NCBI GenBank assembly: GCA_963691655.1
Contig: OY829326.1
Location: forward strand, 24,354,878-24,418,877
Source: Toxonevra muliebris
Lineage: Eukaryota; Arthropoda; Insecta; Diptera; Pallopteridae
Direction of reading: 5' to 3'
DNA length: 64,000 bases
The position numbers were made by a program, and so were the translations under genes. A model generated the notes under the pieces. It ran no database searches and was not told the origin of the DNA. It saw nothing but the letters and a program-made list of their open reading frames with translations. Shown here one piece after another: positions 29,092-40,520 of the stretch (position 1 is its first letter; the number at the start of each line of letters is the position of its first letter).

Positions 29092-29200
29092 GTTAATTAA
29101 GAAGCAGGTTATTAGTAAAAATAGCACTCCAGTTAACTTCAGAGTAAAAAGAATTAGAAAAGTTTCAGATAACACAGCTTCACAATCATTAAAAACAAAT

Positions 29201-32200
29201 AAGTATTAGGTCTAAATGTTAGTTAGAATTTTTGTACCCCTAGATGAAGCATTAGTGGTTATATTTTTTTAAAAATATTAAATAATGAAGATAGTAATGA
29301 AAAGAAAAGGAAGAGTATTCTTCTGAAGTGAAATATCACTAGCCGCATGTAACAAAATCATAATTAAATATTGGCAAAACAGCCCATTGAGGGCCTAGAC
29401 CGAGATTTCGCATCCAGAAAATAATTTTTTTTTCTACATCTGATGGGTAATGGCAATGTTCAAGCGAAAAAATTGCCTAAGAAAAGCTTTTCACTTCGCC
29501 GTTGGTTATCGGCATGATGAAAATTTTCACCAAAATGATATTTTTTTTCATCAATATTAACTATGTGCACATTTATTATATTAATAAATGCATTTATCAT
29601 ATTGTTAAAAACTAAAATCAATCCAGACAATCGTGGTTTGATAAACATCATCATCGCAGTAATGAAGACATTATTTGGGTTGTTCACAAGCTGTTGTATA
29701 CTGTCGTATAGTTGCAATGTCGTATAATTTTTTATTAAAAATTAGAGATTTTACGACAAATGAGAGTATACGATACCAAAATAAGTCAACTTGTGAATTG
29801 CCCTATTGTTTGTGTTATTTTCATGAACAGTGTAATTATTTTCTTGATAGACAGGTATAATAAAATATAAAGATATATTCTAAGAGTTCGACTAGGTTTT
29901 TTAAGGCATACTTAAAAATTTAATAATTTTTTTTTTAATTATGCAAAATCACACAAGCTGCAATTTAATATAATTAAATTTAATTACTTTAATGAGTTCA
30001 AGCTCATAAAAAAAATATAAATTACTTTTTCTTGAAATTTTCCTTAAGGTTTTTTTGTTGTTGTTTGTTTTTGCTGTGTCACTCAAGGATACGACAATAT
30101 GCAGATACTCTGGTGTCAACATCTTTTCAAAAGTGAACACACACACATACACACACTATACTAATGAATAGTAAAACATAAATACACAGGTGTCTGTGCT
30201 TACATACAGTTATATGTGCGTGTGTTTGTAAAAAATGTATGTTTGTGGCATCTTGACATTTTATGTTGCCTCTTTTCATCTCTGCTGCTGTTGTTCAACT
30301 GATGCTGTTGCTGCTAGTGTGTTCCATGTGCAGGATTCATTATCAAAACTATGCAGAAGTTTTACATCTTTAGTTTTATGGTAAAAGTTTTTCACTTAAT
30401 GTGGCTCATAAATTGATTTTTTGATTTTTTCTCGTTTTTTTTTTTTTTAAACAGAACACAAAAAAAAGTGAAGAGAAACAGCAAAAACTTTAACAACTTA
30501 TGGTAAATGTGAGTGTATGTGTGTATGTTTGTGTATGTGACTGCTATACACACACATATGCAACATTATGAGTTCACTTCCTTTTACTGAGTTTAGGTAT
30601 GAAACTATTGGAGTGGAATAGCAAGAAGCTAAGAGAATGTAAAGTTGACTTGAAGTCAAGGTAAATCAGCGCAGCAAAAGTCAAAAGTAAAGTACAATTT
30701 TTGATCTTGTTGCTGTTCTTCTTGGTTGCAACAATTTCTTCTTATGTTTTGGAGTTGTTGCTGCTGAATCTTTTTTTTCTTTTTTGTTTTTTTTTTTGGT
30801 TTGTGCGCAATTTCGATATTTCGCTTCATTTATAATAAATGATAAATGAATGCGCTTTTATGTATAACATACCTATGGAAATATGTGTGTTTGTGTGTTT
30901 GCATATATGTATATGCATGTGTATGTAAATATATAAATAAAAATATCGTACATTGTACATACATGTCTGATTTTTAACATTCGAGTTTTTCATATACATA
31001 CTTAAGTGCATAAAAATGAAATGCATCAATGTTGCATATGCACACGCATTGTTGCTGCTATTATAGTTGCTGCTACTGCTACTGAATTGAAATGAAATAT
31101 TGATGCTATCCATGTTGCTGCTACTTTTTGTTTTGTTGTTTTTGCTCCTTTCATGTATGCATATAAATAAATGCATCAAGTCATTCAGCATTACAGAATT
31201 GACGAAAAAGCAAAAATAAAAAATGTTGCGTGCTGCATTTGCAATTCATATACATATAATATTTTTCTGTTGCTGTAGCAGGAACAGCAACAACAGCTGC
31301 TGTTGTAACTGCATTTCTGCATCTTCATTTTGTTTAACACAATCGCTATGTTGCTGACTGCTGGCTGTTTTTCTTGCTGTTGCTACTGTACTATGTATGT
31401 GCAATGAAGTAGTTGCAAACAGCTCAATGAAGTTGATTTTAATTTTAAGATTGATGATTGTTGCGCTACCTTGTGCTGTTTGTACTCAAGGTAGGTTGCT
31501 TACATGTCCTTGTTGTTGTTGTTACAGCATTTTTTTGCTTGTTTATTTTTTGATTGTCACGTAGCATAATGTAAAATATTGAAAGTTGTAAATTTTTCAT
31601 TTTATCCAACGTAGTTTATTTTTTATTTACTTTTATGTTTAAAGAATTTAAATTTTGTTGAATTAAGATTTTTTATGAGAATCGTTTTCAGTTTTTAAAA
31701 CAAAAATTTAAATTTTTCTGGTTGTCTGTAGAAATTTATATCTAAAGAGAGGTAGAGAGAAGAACAGTCAGTGTATATTTTTTTTTATTTGTTAAAAATA
31801 GTTAAAGTTTATCAGTCTTAATGAAACTTCTTTTTTTTCGAAGTGTTTAAGTTGCAAAAGTGTATAAGGAGCATGCAAATCATACGGCTGTTTTGTAATC
31901 CGCCACGATTCCTCACCAGCGATCTTTGTGATGGTTCGTACTAGCATTTGAACATTCTTAATAAGTTTTTAATATTTGAAAACTTTACTGACAATTATAA
32001 GGTTTTGTTTTTCAAGTATTTTCACTAAACCAAACTCAGTACTTTAGTATAAATGGTTCTATAGATATACTCAAAAACGCATTAGAGTTATAAGGAAGGT
32101 GCCATGCCCAATTGACAAATCGTATCTTCAAAACCTGAACGTCACTTATATATCAATTTCCAAAAGATTTATCTAAATCAGATTATGGGTCTTCGTGGAA

Positions 32201-32300
32201 AATTATTACATACATTTACCCGTCATTGTATTTTATATGTAAAGATTATAACAATTTGATGAAGATCAAGGATTTGCATTAGACCTTACCAACTTACAGG
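29201..32300. other. Non-coding host DNA rich in simple repeats
   Basis: No gene is supported. It holds poly-T tracts (30430-30450, 30770-30800), TG/TATG repeats (30210-30240, 30870-30930), and scattered CTG/TTG triplets (30280-30320, 31040-31130, 31260-31400, 31505-31520). A 31885-31940 segment is shared with 60370-60450 in inverted orientation. Its make-up resembles fly introns. Confidence 0.4.
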
Positions 32301-32318
32301 TAAAAAAAAGTGCCGAAC

Positions 32319-32780
32319 GTAGGGGTCGCCTTTTTAAATTTTTCATTATATATTCGGCATTTACAGTCGGATCTTAAAGTATGATATAACGATGTTTTTG
32401 TCTCAAGAAGACAAATGTTTTGCTTTAAAGGCCATTGACCTCAAGAACCCCGTACTAGTATTTACCCACCAGGTCTCAGTTCTTACCACCCTAATGTACC
32501 ATTTTAATGTTAGAAAATTATAGCTGCCAAATAATCATTAAACTTTTGCTAAGAAAGTATTTCGAAGTAGAAGTATTCAGCAGAAGTATTTTAAACCAAT
32601 TTCTTTCTTTTTGTTCAACGTAGGGGTCGCTTTTTTAAATTTGTCATGTCTTCGACATTTACAGTCGGATCTAAAAGTGTGATATATTATATTTCTCAAG
32701 GAGACTAACTGTTTTGCTTCAAAAGTCATTGACCTCAATTACCCTCTTCTAGTACGTACTCATCATATCTCAACTTTTAC
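32319..32780. repeat. Tandem-type duplication, ~165-bp units 300 bases apart
   Basis: Two copies (about 32319-32480 and 32620-32780) share acgtaggggtcgc, ttacagtcggatct, 'ttttgctt', 'cattgacctcaa' and a 'ctagta' block in the same order, with about 20-25 percent divergence by eye. No ORF is conserved between them. The origin is unknown, possibly an old non-autonomous transposon. Confidence 0.7.
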
Positions 32781-32824
32781 AAAATACATTAAAATAATAA
32801 AAGTAAAATCAAATAATGGAAATT

Positions 32825-34190
32825 TTAATAATAAATAATAATAATAATAGATCTTTATTAGTATTTGAAATACTTTAAATTACAATAAATTACATTCAAT
32901 TTTGAAATGTTGATTTTACAGTGCATATATAATACAAATTTTTTTATGAATTCAATACAATTTCTTTTATATCTGTTTATATTCCGTTCATTTTTAGTAT
33001 CTTCTGTAAGCATGTTATACAATTGAGTCCTTTGTAGAAAAATTAGTTTTGAGCTGATGTATTATTTTGAAATTTAAGTCGAAGGTCATTTCTATTTCTT
33101 AGCTCGCACTTATGTACATCTCTCACATACTCAATATAGTCCGTGATGTATCTTGGAGCTTTTCCCATTTTTCAGTTTAAAAATTGCCATTAATGTATTA
33201 TATTATAGTCTTTGTGTAATATTCAACCATTTGATTGTTTCGTGCATTCTATTTATAGAAGTATACCTACCACATTTTAGTATACATCTCATTCCTCTGT
33301 TTTGTAATTTTTGTAGTCTGTTTAATTGCATTTGATTACAACACGCATATAAAATAGTTGAACAATATTCAAAATGTAGCTTTATTATAACATTATATAT
33401 TTTTATAGTGGTCATTATATCGATTTTTCCACGTATTAGTTTAAAGAAACCAATTTTTTTACCATTTTTTTTACATATATATTCAGCATGATCTTTAAAC
33501 TTCATATCTTTGTCTATAATAATACCTAAGTACTTTATTCTATTAACTTTTTCAATAACATTGTCATTAATTTCTAATACTTCGTTACTATTCATATTTA
33601 TCATCATTTTTGTTTTTTTTTTTCATTTAATTTTAGTTTATTACTCTTGTGCCATAGATTTACATTTTGAATGTCACATATTAATTTATTTTTGCATTCA
33701 ATTTCATTTTGTCCTTCTGCATGTATTAATGTGTCATCAGCATACATTATTATCTTGCAGTTTGTTAAAATATTTTGCATATCATTGATATAAATAATAA
33801 ATAGAAGTGCGCCAAGAATAGAACCTAGAGGGACTCCTATTTCGACGTTTTGAAAATATGAAAAACAGTTATTAACTTTAGTTCTTTGTGTGAGATACGA
33901 ATTAAGCCACTTGATCTCGTTATTTTTTATTCCATACATTTGCATTTTTTAAGTAATATCTCTTTATCAATTGTTTCAAAGGCTCTTTTAAAATCTAAAA
34001 ATAGTGCCATAATTTTTGTCTGTTTTTCTTTACTTTTTCATTCATTCACAAGGAAATTTACTGCTGTTTCACAGGAATAATATTTTCTAAAGCCAGATTG
34101 AAATTTTGAAAAAAGGTCATTTGTTTCCATATATTCTTCGAGCTGTATCTTTACTACTTTTTCAAGTATTTTCAAGTGCTTTTAATCCAT
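32825..34190 (-). mobile_element. LINE fragment with reverse transcriptase
   Basis: Minus-strand RT: 34180-33950 ('LEEYMETNDLFSKFQSGFRK', frame-broken), 33945-33604 ('GVPLGSILGALLFIIYINDM', 'IIMYADDTLIHAEG'), 33607-33203 ('VNRIKYLGIIIDKDMKFKDH', 'LQKLQNRGMRCIL', thumb and connection). A decayed C-terminal part runs to about 32890, then a TTATTATTATT-type tail at about 32826-32850. It is of CR1/Jockey type by these motifs. The 5' half is missing (5' truncation is usual for LINEs) and frame breaks occur at about 33605 and 33950. Confidence 0.85.
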
Positions 34191-34377
34191 TCACTGGTCG
34201 ATCGATCATATTTCGACGTGATTCAAGTTGGCGGCGCTCGAGTTCAGAAATATGTGGCTTATGCGTTGTTCATCGGTGACCGCCATGGCAGATTCATGTA
34301 CTACATGAACAAAACGCTCGGTGCTTTGAGAATGTACCTTCTGGTTCAGCATCGGCGCTACATTAGCGCATTCACCT

Positions 34378-34560
34378 AGTTATACACGCTACACTCGGTA
34401 CTGTATTCTCCTCTGGCACAGCAATAGCGCGACATGGGCGAACTCACGCCAATATACATGCTACGCTCGGCATTGTATTTTCCTTTGGCATAGCAGCGGC
34501 GTTACTTCAGCACACTAACAGCGTTATACACACTACGCTTGGCATTGCTGCAGACTCCGC
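34378..34560 (+). repeat. Degenerate ~75-bp direct repeats, GC-richer
   Basis: Three imperfect units share 'atacacgctacactcggtac'-like, 'tgtattctcctctggca'-like and 'agcaatagcg'-like blocks (starts at about 34381, 34450, 34532). They adjoin the 5' truncation point of the LINE and a GC-richer stretch from 34200. The function is unknown; this could be part of a SINE or gene-derived repeat. Confidence 0.6.
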
Positions 34561-35030
34561 CCCAGCCTTGTGTTTTCTTTATGAATTATTATTAAATTAC
34601 AGATTAGACGGAATTGTGTTTTTTTCTTTTCCTAAATTAAAAATAATTGTGAACGAATAAATAAATAAGGCAACTCAAGAAAATAATAAAATAAATAGTA
34701 AATAATAAAAAAAATAATGACCAAAATAATAATAATTATATGTTTAATTTTTCATCATAGATTTCTTATGAAAAGCTTAGAGTGAATTTTATCATTACAT
34801 AATATAATAAATATAGTTCACTAAACAACGTTTTATTAATTTTTAGTATACAATTATCAATATAAAAAATGTGAATATAGTTCATTAAATTTATATATTT
34901 ACATATTGATCGAAAAAAATATAAGGAACTTGTTTGTGTGAACATCTGTTTCCTTTTTATTTTATTTATAGATTAAATTTAAATTTTCAATAACGGTTTC
35001 TATTTCACAAGCACTAATGCTTATGAATAA
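34561..35030. other. Non-coding, very AT-rich
   Basis: Dominated by A/T (AATAATAA-like tracts from 34660 to 34740). No gene, repeat unit or regulatory signal can be supported. Confidence 0.4.
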
Positions 35031-35034
35031 TAAA

Positions 35035-35881
35035 TAGAGATGGGACTTGGGTATATACCCAATAGGTAATTACCGGCAAATTAGGGGAAATTGGGTAAAA
35101 ATGGGTAGAAAGTGTAGTATTTATCCAAATTGTGGGTATAAACTCTGCTGTAACACATTTAATTTTTTCAAGAATAAGGGGGTGAAGGATGTTTTTATGT
35201 TCTAGGACCCCCCATACTTTTTGATAAGCAAACTTTTTTCCCAACATACTTTATTACTTTTATCATTAATTTAGCCTGTTGGCAATATTGTTCCAAGCCG
35301 TACTTTAAAAAACTTCAAAAATTTGAGGTTAGAGCTTAGATGGAGGATTCTTGTGTTCGTAAAAAATGTGCTTCTTTTTTTACCAAACAACTTTTCTATA
35401 GGCATGAAAAGCGATAAAACATATATTAAGAATGTCCTGTTTCAGTTTTAATAAAGCCATTTTCATTATTTAATGCACCGTTATCTCAAGAACCTGACGT
35501 GATAAAACAAAAAGGGTCTTCAAATTTCCGACCACAAATTAGCGACACCAAATTACTCTAGACTACATATCAAATCGCCAGTCCGATTTTGGCTGTTGCA
35601 CAGTGTTATCAAAGGAGGATGAAAGCGAATATTTTTCTTCATCATTTAAAATCAGTATTGATGCCAACGTCATTTGTAATTTATTTTGTATATCTCTAAA
35701 TGCAAAGTATATTTGCAGTTAGTTTTCATCATACACTTAGTTAACTACTCACCCTATCACAAAGTAATCTAGTAAACAATTTTACTATAATTTTCGTGAG
35801 AGATGATGAGTTTTCCATAAATATCCAAATAAATACCCGATAGGTACCCTCGGTAAAATACCCGGGTGTAAACCCATCACT
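35035..35881. mobile_element. Candidate hAT-like non-autonomous element
   Basis: The ends tagagatggg (about 35035) and cccatcacta (about 35872-35881) are near-perfect complements of the hAT TAGNGATGGG type, and both are followed inward by GGGTATATACCC-like short inverted motifs. There is no transposase ORF. The flanking 8-mers do not match clearly, so the target duplication is either degraded or my end points are off by a base or two. Confidence 0.5.
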
Positions 35882-38800
35882 AATTATAGAATAGTGGTAA
35901 CTCTAAGTACATAAATATCCAACTGTTAATATATGAATACGAAACTCTAAGTAGACAAATATGCTTAATGAATTACAACGAATAAAACTTACTTATCATC
36001 CAGAGTTTGAACTATATCGGCGTTTATTACTACATTACACTAATAATAAAATATTAATTAAATTAATTGTTACTCATACGCTAACGAGGCCAAAACTTTT
36101 GTTTACACAAATACTTACCTATGTATACAAACATATACGTTCATATTTGTTCAAGTTTTTTTTTTATATGTATTAACATTATATAGCAATTTAATATTAT
36201 CTTTTTTACGTATGTTATCATTTGCTGTTATTATTATTTTCCATAAAGAATTTTCAGTAGAACCCTTGAGCATTTTTTGATTGATTACGCTAAAAGTAAA
36301 TATGGGAACAATTTTTTTGAAGCGCAAGCAAAAATAACCGCGATAATAGAATTCTATACACATTTACATATACGTGTACGTCAATGTACATCTGTGTGAG
36401 TAGCAGCTAAAACATGAAATGTAAATGTAAATAACTTTGCAGCTGAAGTTCATTACTTTCTTTTTTGAGCGCATGTTTACTCAAATTTCACCAATACATA
36501 CAACAAAAATTTGATGATATATTTCACTTTTTAAATATTTAAAAAGTTGACAAATGATATAATGTTGCCACAGTGTAAAACAGAAAGAAAGGGTGTACTT
36601 CACCCTCACTAGTTCATCTTTCAGCAACTTGGGATACATAAAAAAAGAAAACTTTGTTGCAAAATTTCTGCTTCACTTACCTTTACTCTTTACTAGTAGC
36701 AGCCACAAATGAATATTTACCTTTTGGTTTTTATATACATATTTACTTGTATATGCTAGCATTTGTTTGTATATGTATTTTTAGAACTATGTGCATGTGT
36801 CTGTGTATGTTTTTATCATAAGTAAAATGTCAAAATTACATTAAATTACTTTAGCTTGACGGAGTGCTGCTGCAGCTTTTTGGCATTGATGAAAAGTTTC
36901 TTTCTTTCTTTTACTTACTTATTTATGTAGGTACTGTGTGGAAAGTGTAGATATTTAGAATACAATTTTTTGGTATACTTTTGCAACTTTTCATTGCATT
37001 TTTCTTGGAAGTGCTCGGAAGTGCTTTTTTTTCAATGAAAAAAGTATCAGAAAGAATATTAAGATGTAGAGGAAGAAGTAACATGATAATGTCAAAAGAT
37101 TTAACCTAAAAACATGCATTTCAGCATTAGGTTTTCAACTTAATTTGTTCTTGTTGATGTTTTCTTTTTTTTCACTGCAAGTGATACTTTAATTTTTACA
37201 GTAGTTGACAAAATTATGTTTTCAAATTGATACAGAGTATATTTTTTGCTAAGATAAATAAATTAGTTAATCACTTTTTGTGGAGAGTGTATTTCTTTTG
37301 GTATAAATATTTATTTTCCGTTTAAAATATTGATACTTAATTAAAAAAAAAAAACGACATAGTTATGAGAAAGAAGCTAGTAGCAGTAATATAATTTTGC
37401 TTTGTCAAAAATACCACACTTTGTCTTTCCTTGTTGAAAAGTTTTAAAAACATTTGAAATGAGATCGAAAATAGAGGAGCCGTGTGTATTAACCCTAGAC
37501 TTAACTTTGAACTATCAACTCCAAAGACTCACAACTATATTTATATTATCCAATATCTATAACTTTTCAGAGGTATCAAATTGAGTTTTTTAAATCAAAT
37601 TTAATTTAAATTTTAAAATCTAAAAATTTATTTTCTTTGAAATATTTTGTTATTCAGCTGAGCTCCCTTCAATTCAAAGCATAACTATTATTGGCTCTTT
37701 ATATTTCCTATACTGTTATCTCGTCTCAATCTCAGCTTAACTAATAATAATGTTCATTTTATTTGTACGCTAGTATATGTCTTTGTTTACGATTTATAAA
37801 TTTTAGTATAAAAAACGAAAGTGGAACAGAGAGAATATTCTTTTATGCAATTGTCTTCATTTTTCCTTTTCTTTTTAATATTTTTCTTTATTTTTTCTTT
37901 GCTATTTGTACTGGCTTGATTTTGAAGTGCACTTTTCATCAATTTTTCTAATGATTTTTTTTTTGCTTTTCTGGTCTTGATGTTCATGATGGGCTCTCTC
38001 TCTCTGTCTCTCTCTCTCTCCATATATCTTAGTAACTGTAACATTATTACTACATTCTTTAACAATTTGCTCTTTTGCACTTTTTAGGGTAATGGCCACA
38101 ATAATTGGAGCAGCTCAAGCTTTTCTTTGCATATATCTTAGAATAAGTTTTTATTCAAACTTTATAGAAGAATTCAATTTAGTTCTTCCTTTTCCAAAAA
38201 TATTTTAATCCTTCCAGAGCAACTCTCTAATTCTGACTTTCAACATTTTTTTTGTAATATTTCTGATAAAGTTGGTCAGAAAAACGAAAATATTTTTATT
38301 AAGATTTTTTCTCTCATATACTTGAATGAAATATGTAGTTGCTCATATCTAGATTAACCCTCTTTAGAGTTTAGCTTAACCCTAGAGAGTTATTGAACAC
38401 AGAGTAATGGCTTCTCCTTTCTAACTATCAACTGGTGATGACGCCGCCGATGAACTATAATAGCTATAAAAAGTTGGTCGGCTATTTATTATTTATTGGT
38501 TGACGACGTCGAAAGTCTAGTGGGTAGAAAAATTTCACTCAGAAGATTGCGAGTTCCATTCCCGCCTTGATCTAGTGGTTAATTCTCATAAACTTCTCAT
38601 ATTCACTGTCGATTTGAAGTGAATGAGAATTATAAGAGAGCGTACAATTAGAAATCTAGGCAGGCCATGGCAAAATCACCAAGCGATAACAAACTGTCAC
38701 ACGGTTTCGTAACCGCAGTTAAACTGTTGGTCCAACCATCGCCACTGTGGTCTAACAGCAGTGTGTCAGACTCTTTGTCTTTAGAGACCCTAGTTCTGTC

Positions 38801-39240
38801 CTCGGCTTGAGTTTGGTTTCTTGATTTCTTCTTTGAAAAACAAGAAGAAGAGGAAATGTCTTGTCTAGTAAAAAAGCCAAATAGTTTGATGGTGACTTCT
38901 TCTTGCTCATTTGGTTTCTTTGCAGAACATAAGGCCTTAATTCAAGAACGGTCTTTTGAAATGAATAACTTCATTTTTTTTAAGTGCTTATTTCTAGGTG
39001 TGTGGTCTATTGTCTTGAGGATTCCAATAAAGTGCATTCCTACAAATTTCGTATGGGAGTTTAAGGAGGGTGTGCTCAATGCATCTTCTTTTTCTCTTTT
39101 CTAAGCCTTCGTATATTGGTGCGAGTTTGCATCTCGCCTACAGGTTTGCGTTGTCGATGATTTTTGGCCATTAGATTAATTGAGAAAAACATACTTCCAA
39201 CTTATTTGTTAGCAAATCTGTCATCCATGAGGTTTCTTAT
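35882..39240. other. Non-coding host DNA
   Basis: No coding region is supported. It contains a CT/TC microsatellite (37992-38022), TATG-type repeats (36740-36820) and A/T runs. Two tRNA-like segments near 38520-38800 are listed separately. Confidence 0.4.
38520..38810 (+). repeat. Possible tRNA-derived SINE segments
   Basis: At 38510-38580 an A-box-like stretch (tctagtgggtagaaaa) precedes a B-box-like gcgagttccattcccgcc. At 38745-38810 another pair (ctgtggtctaacagcagtgt, then ctagttctgtcctcgg) is seen. Neither folds into a full cloverleaf by eye, so these look like SINE heads or decayed tRNA-like sequence, not genes. Confidence 0.35.
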
Positions 39241-39248
39241 TGGGAGTA

Positions 39249-40518
39249 TGAATGTATAAACTCGTATTTTTTTTTCGTAATTTGGACATTTATTGTGAAA
39301 AAGTGATTATAAATTTATTCTTTAAAGTATTGTCCATTGTAAGCCACAACCTTTTCCCATCTTTCTGGTAGCATACGGATTCCGCGTCGAAAGAACTCAT
39401 AATCTTCTGAGGCTATCCACGAATCGACCCATTTTTTGAGTTCTTCGAAAGAACGGAAGTGCTGTTCAGCCAAGCTATGTGTCATCGATCGGAACAAGTG
39501 GTAATCAGAAGGAGCAATGTCTGAAGAATACGGTGGGTGGGGTAGCACTTCCCATTTCAGCGTTTTCAAGTATGTTTTTACTTGCCTTGCAACATGCGGC
39601 CGAGCATTGTCGTGCTGAAGAATAACTTCGTCGTGTCTATTCTCATATTCTGGCCTCTCATCCTTTAATGCTCGGCTCAAACGCATCAATTGTAGTCGGT
39701 AGCGGTCGCCAGTGATTGTTTCATTCGGTTTCAACTGCTCATAATACACGACACCTTTCATATCCCACCAAATACACAGCATGAGCTTGGATCCATAGAT
39801 GTTCGACTTTGCCGTTGATGTTGATGCATGTCCGGGCGGTCCCCATGATTTTTTACGCTTTGGGTTGTCGTAACGTATCCATTTTTCATCGCCAGTCACA
39901 ATACGATGCAGAAAATCCTTCCTTTTCTGTCGTTCAATCAGCAGTTCACATGTGAAAAATCGTCGTTCGACGTGTCTCGGCTTCAATTCGTACGGCACCC
40001 AATTTCCTTGCTTTTAAATCATTCCCAATGCTTTTAATCGTTTAGAAATGGTTGATTGATCAACTCCTAAAGATTATGCAAGTTCTTGTTGCTTTTGACA
40101 TGAATTTTCTTCGAGTAATGCCTTCAATTCTTCATTTTCGAACTTTTTCGGGCCGCCTGTAAGTTCCCTGTCTTCAACATCAAAATCACCACTTTTGAAA
40201 CGGGCATACCACACCTGACACATTCTAACGTCTATAGCACAGTCAGGATAAGCTTCAGTGAGTAAACGATGTGCTTCAGTTACGTTTTTCTTTAAATGGA
40301 AGAAGCTAATTAAAACTTCCCGTAAATGTTGTTTTGTTGGCACGAAATTCGACATTTTCAGCTATAGTAAAACACTTTTGTAGAATTATGAAAATTACTT
40401 GACAGATCAATTCTTATAGTATTTTTGGCGCTCTTCGAGATAGAATAGCTGTGAATGTCAAAAAAATGGCGCGTATGATAGATATGAAGTTAGTCACCAT
40501 TACGAGTTTATACATTCA
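39249..40518 (-). mobile_element. Mariner element with perfect 18-bp ends and TA duplication
   Basis: The left end TGAATGTATAAACTCGTA (39249-39266) is an exact complement of the right end at 40501-40518, and TA flanks both sides (39247-39248, 40519-40520). The 1,270-bp length is that of a complete mariner. A transposase occupies most of it on the minus strand, with two in-frame stops only. Perfect ends suggest fairly recent insertion compared with the other elements in this window. Confidence 0.95.
39315..40355 (-). pseudogene. Mariner transposase with two premature stops
   Basis: A DD34D-type transposase read from ATG 40355 (MSNFVPTKQHLREVLISFFH) through N-terminal helix-turn-helix ('RMCQVWYARFKSGDFDVEDR') to the catalytic domain. 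Catalytic aspartates are in 'IVTGDEKWI', 'ILQHDNARPH' and 'PYSSDIAPSDYHLF'. TAA stops lie at 40074-40076 (after QELA) and 40014-40016, 60 bases apart and in the same frame. There is no frameshift, so only two point changes separate it from a full-length frame of about 346 codons. As written it would yield only a 93-residue N-terminal DNA-binding piece or a catalytic piece from an internal ATG (39998). Confidence 0.95.
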
Positions 40519-40520
40519 TA

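Larger units (their letters stand above)
25784..29200 (-). mobile_element. Jockey/CR1-like LINE, degenerate and interrupted
   Basis: Minus-strand remnant. From 5' to 3': an endonuclease-RT linker (29190-28461, including 'KSNKPSWYNSRLSKLKNSLN'), RT palm pieces (28156-27866: 'YQHGFVSSRSTTTNF', 'VFTDFAKAFDRVQHKV'; 27847-27503: 'VPQGCHLGPLLFVLFINDLP', 'YADDVKVFK'), and the C-terminal part (26152-25967: 'TFNNRKNYFLARDVL', 'LLALFSLYASERPIR'). A 3' tail of ATTTATT units ends it at about 25784-25812. The YADD coding is duplicated in tandem (YADNVKVFIYADDVKVF). It is split by a second LINE fragment (26222-27395) and a MITE (28788-29091). Multiple frameshifts make it dead. Confidence 0.8.

Noticed and set aside
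37787..38099. Lys/Arg/Glu-rich minus-strand frames
   Set aside because: Reads a CT microsatellite and A-rich DNA; charged low complexity.
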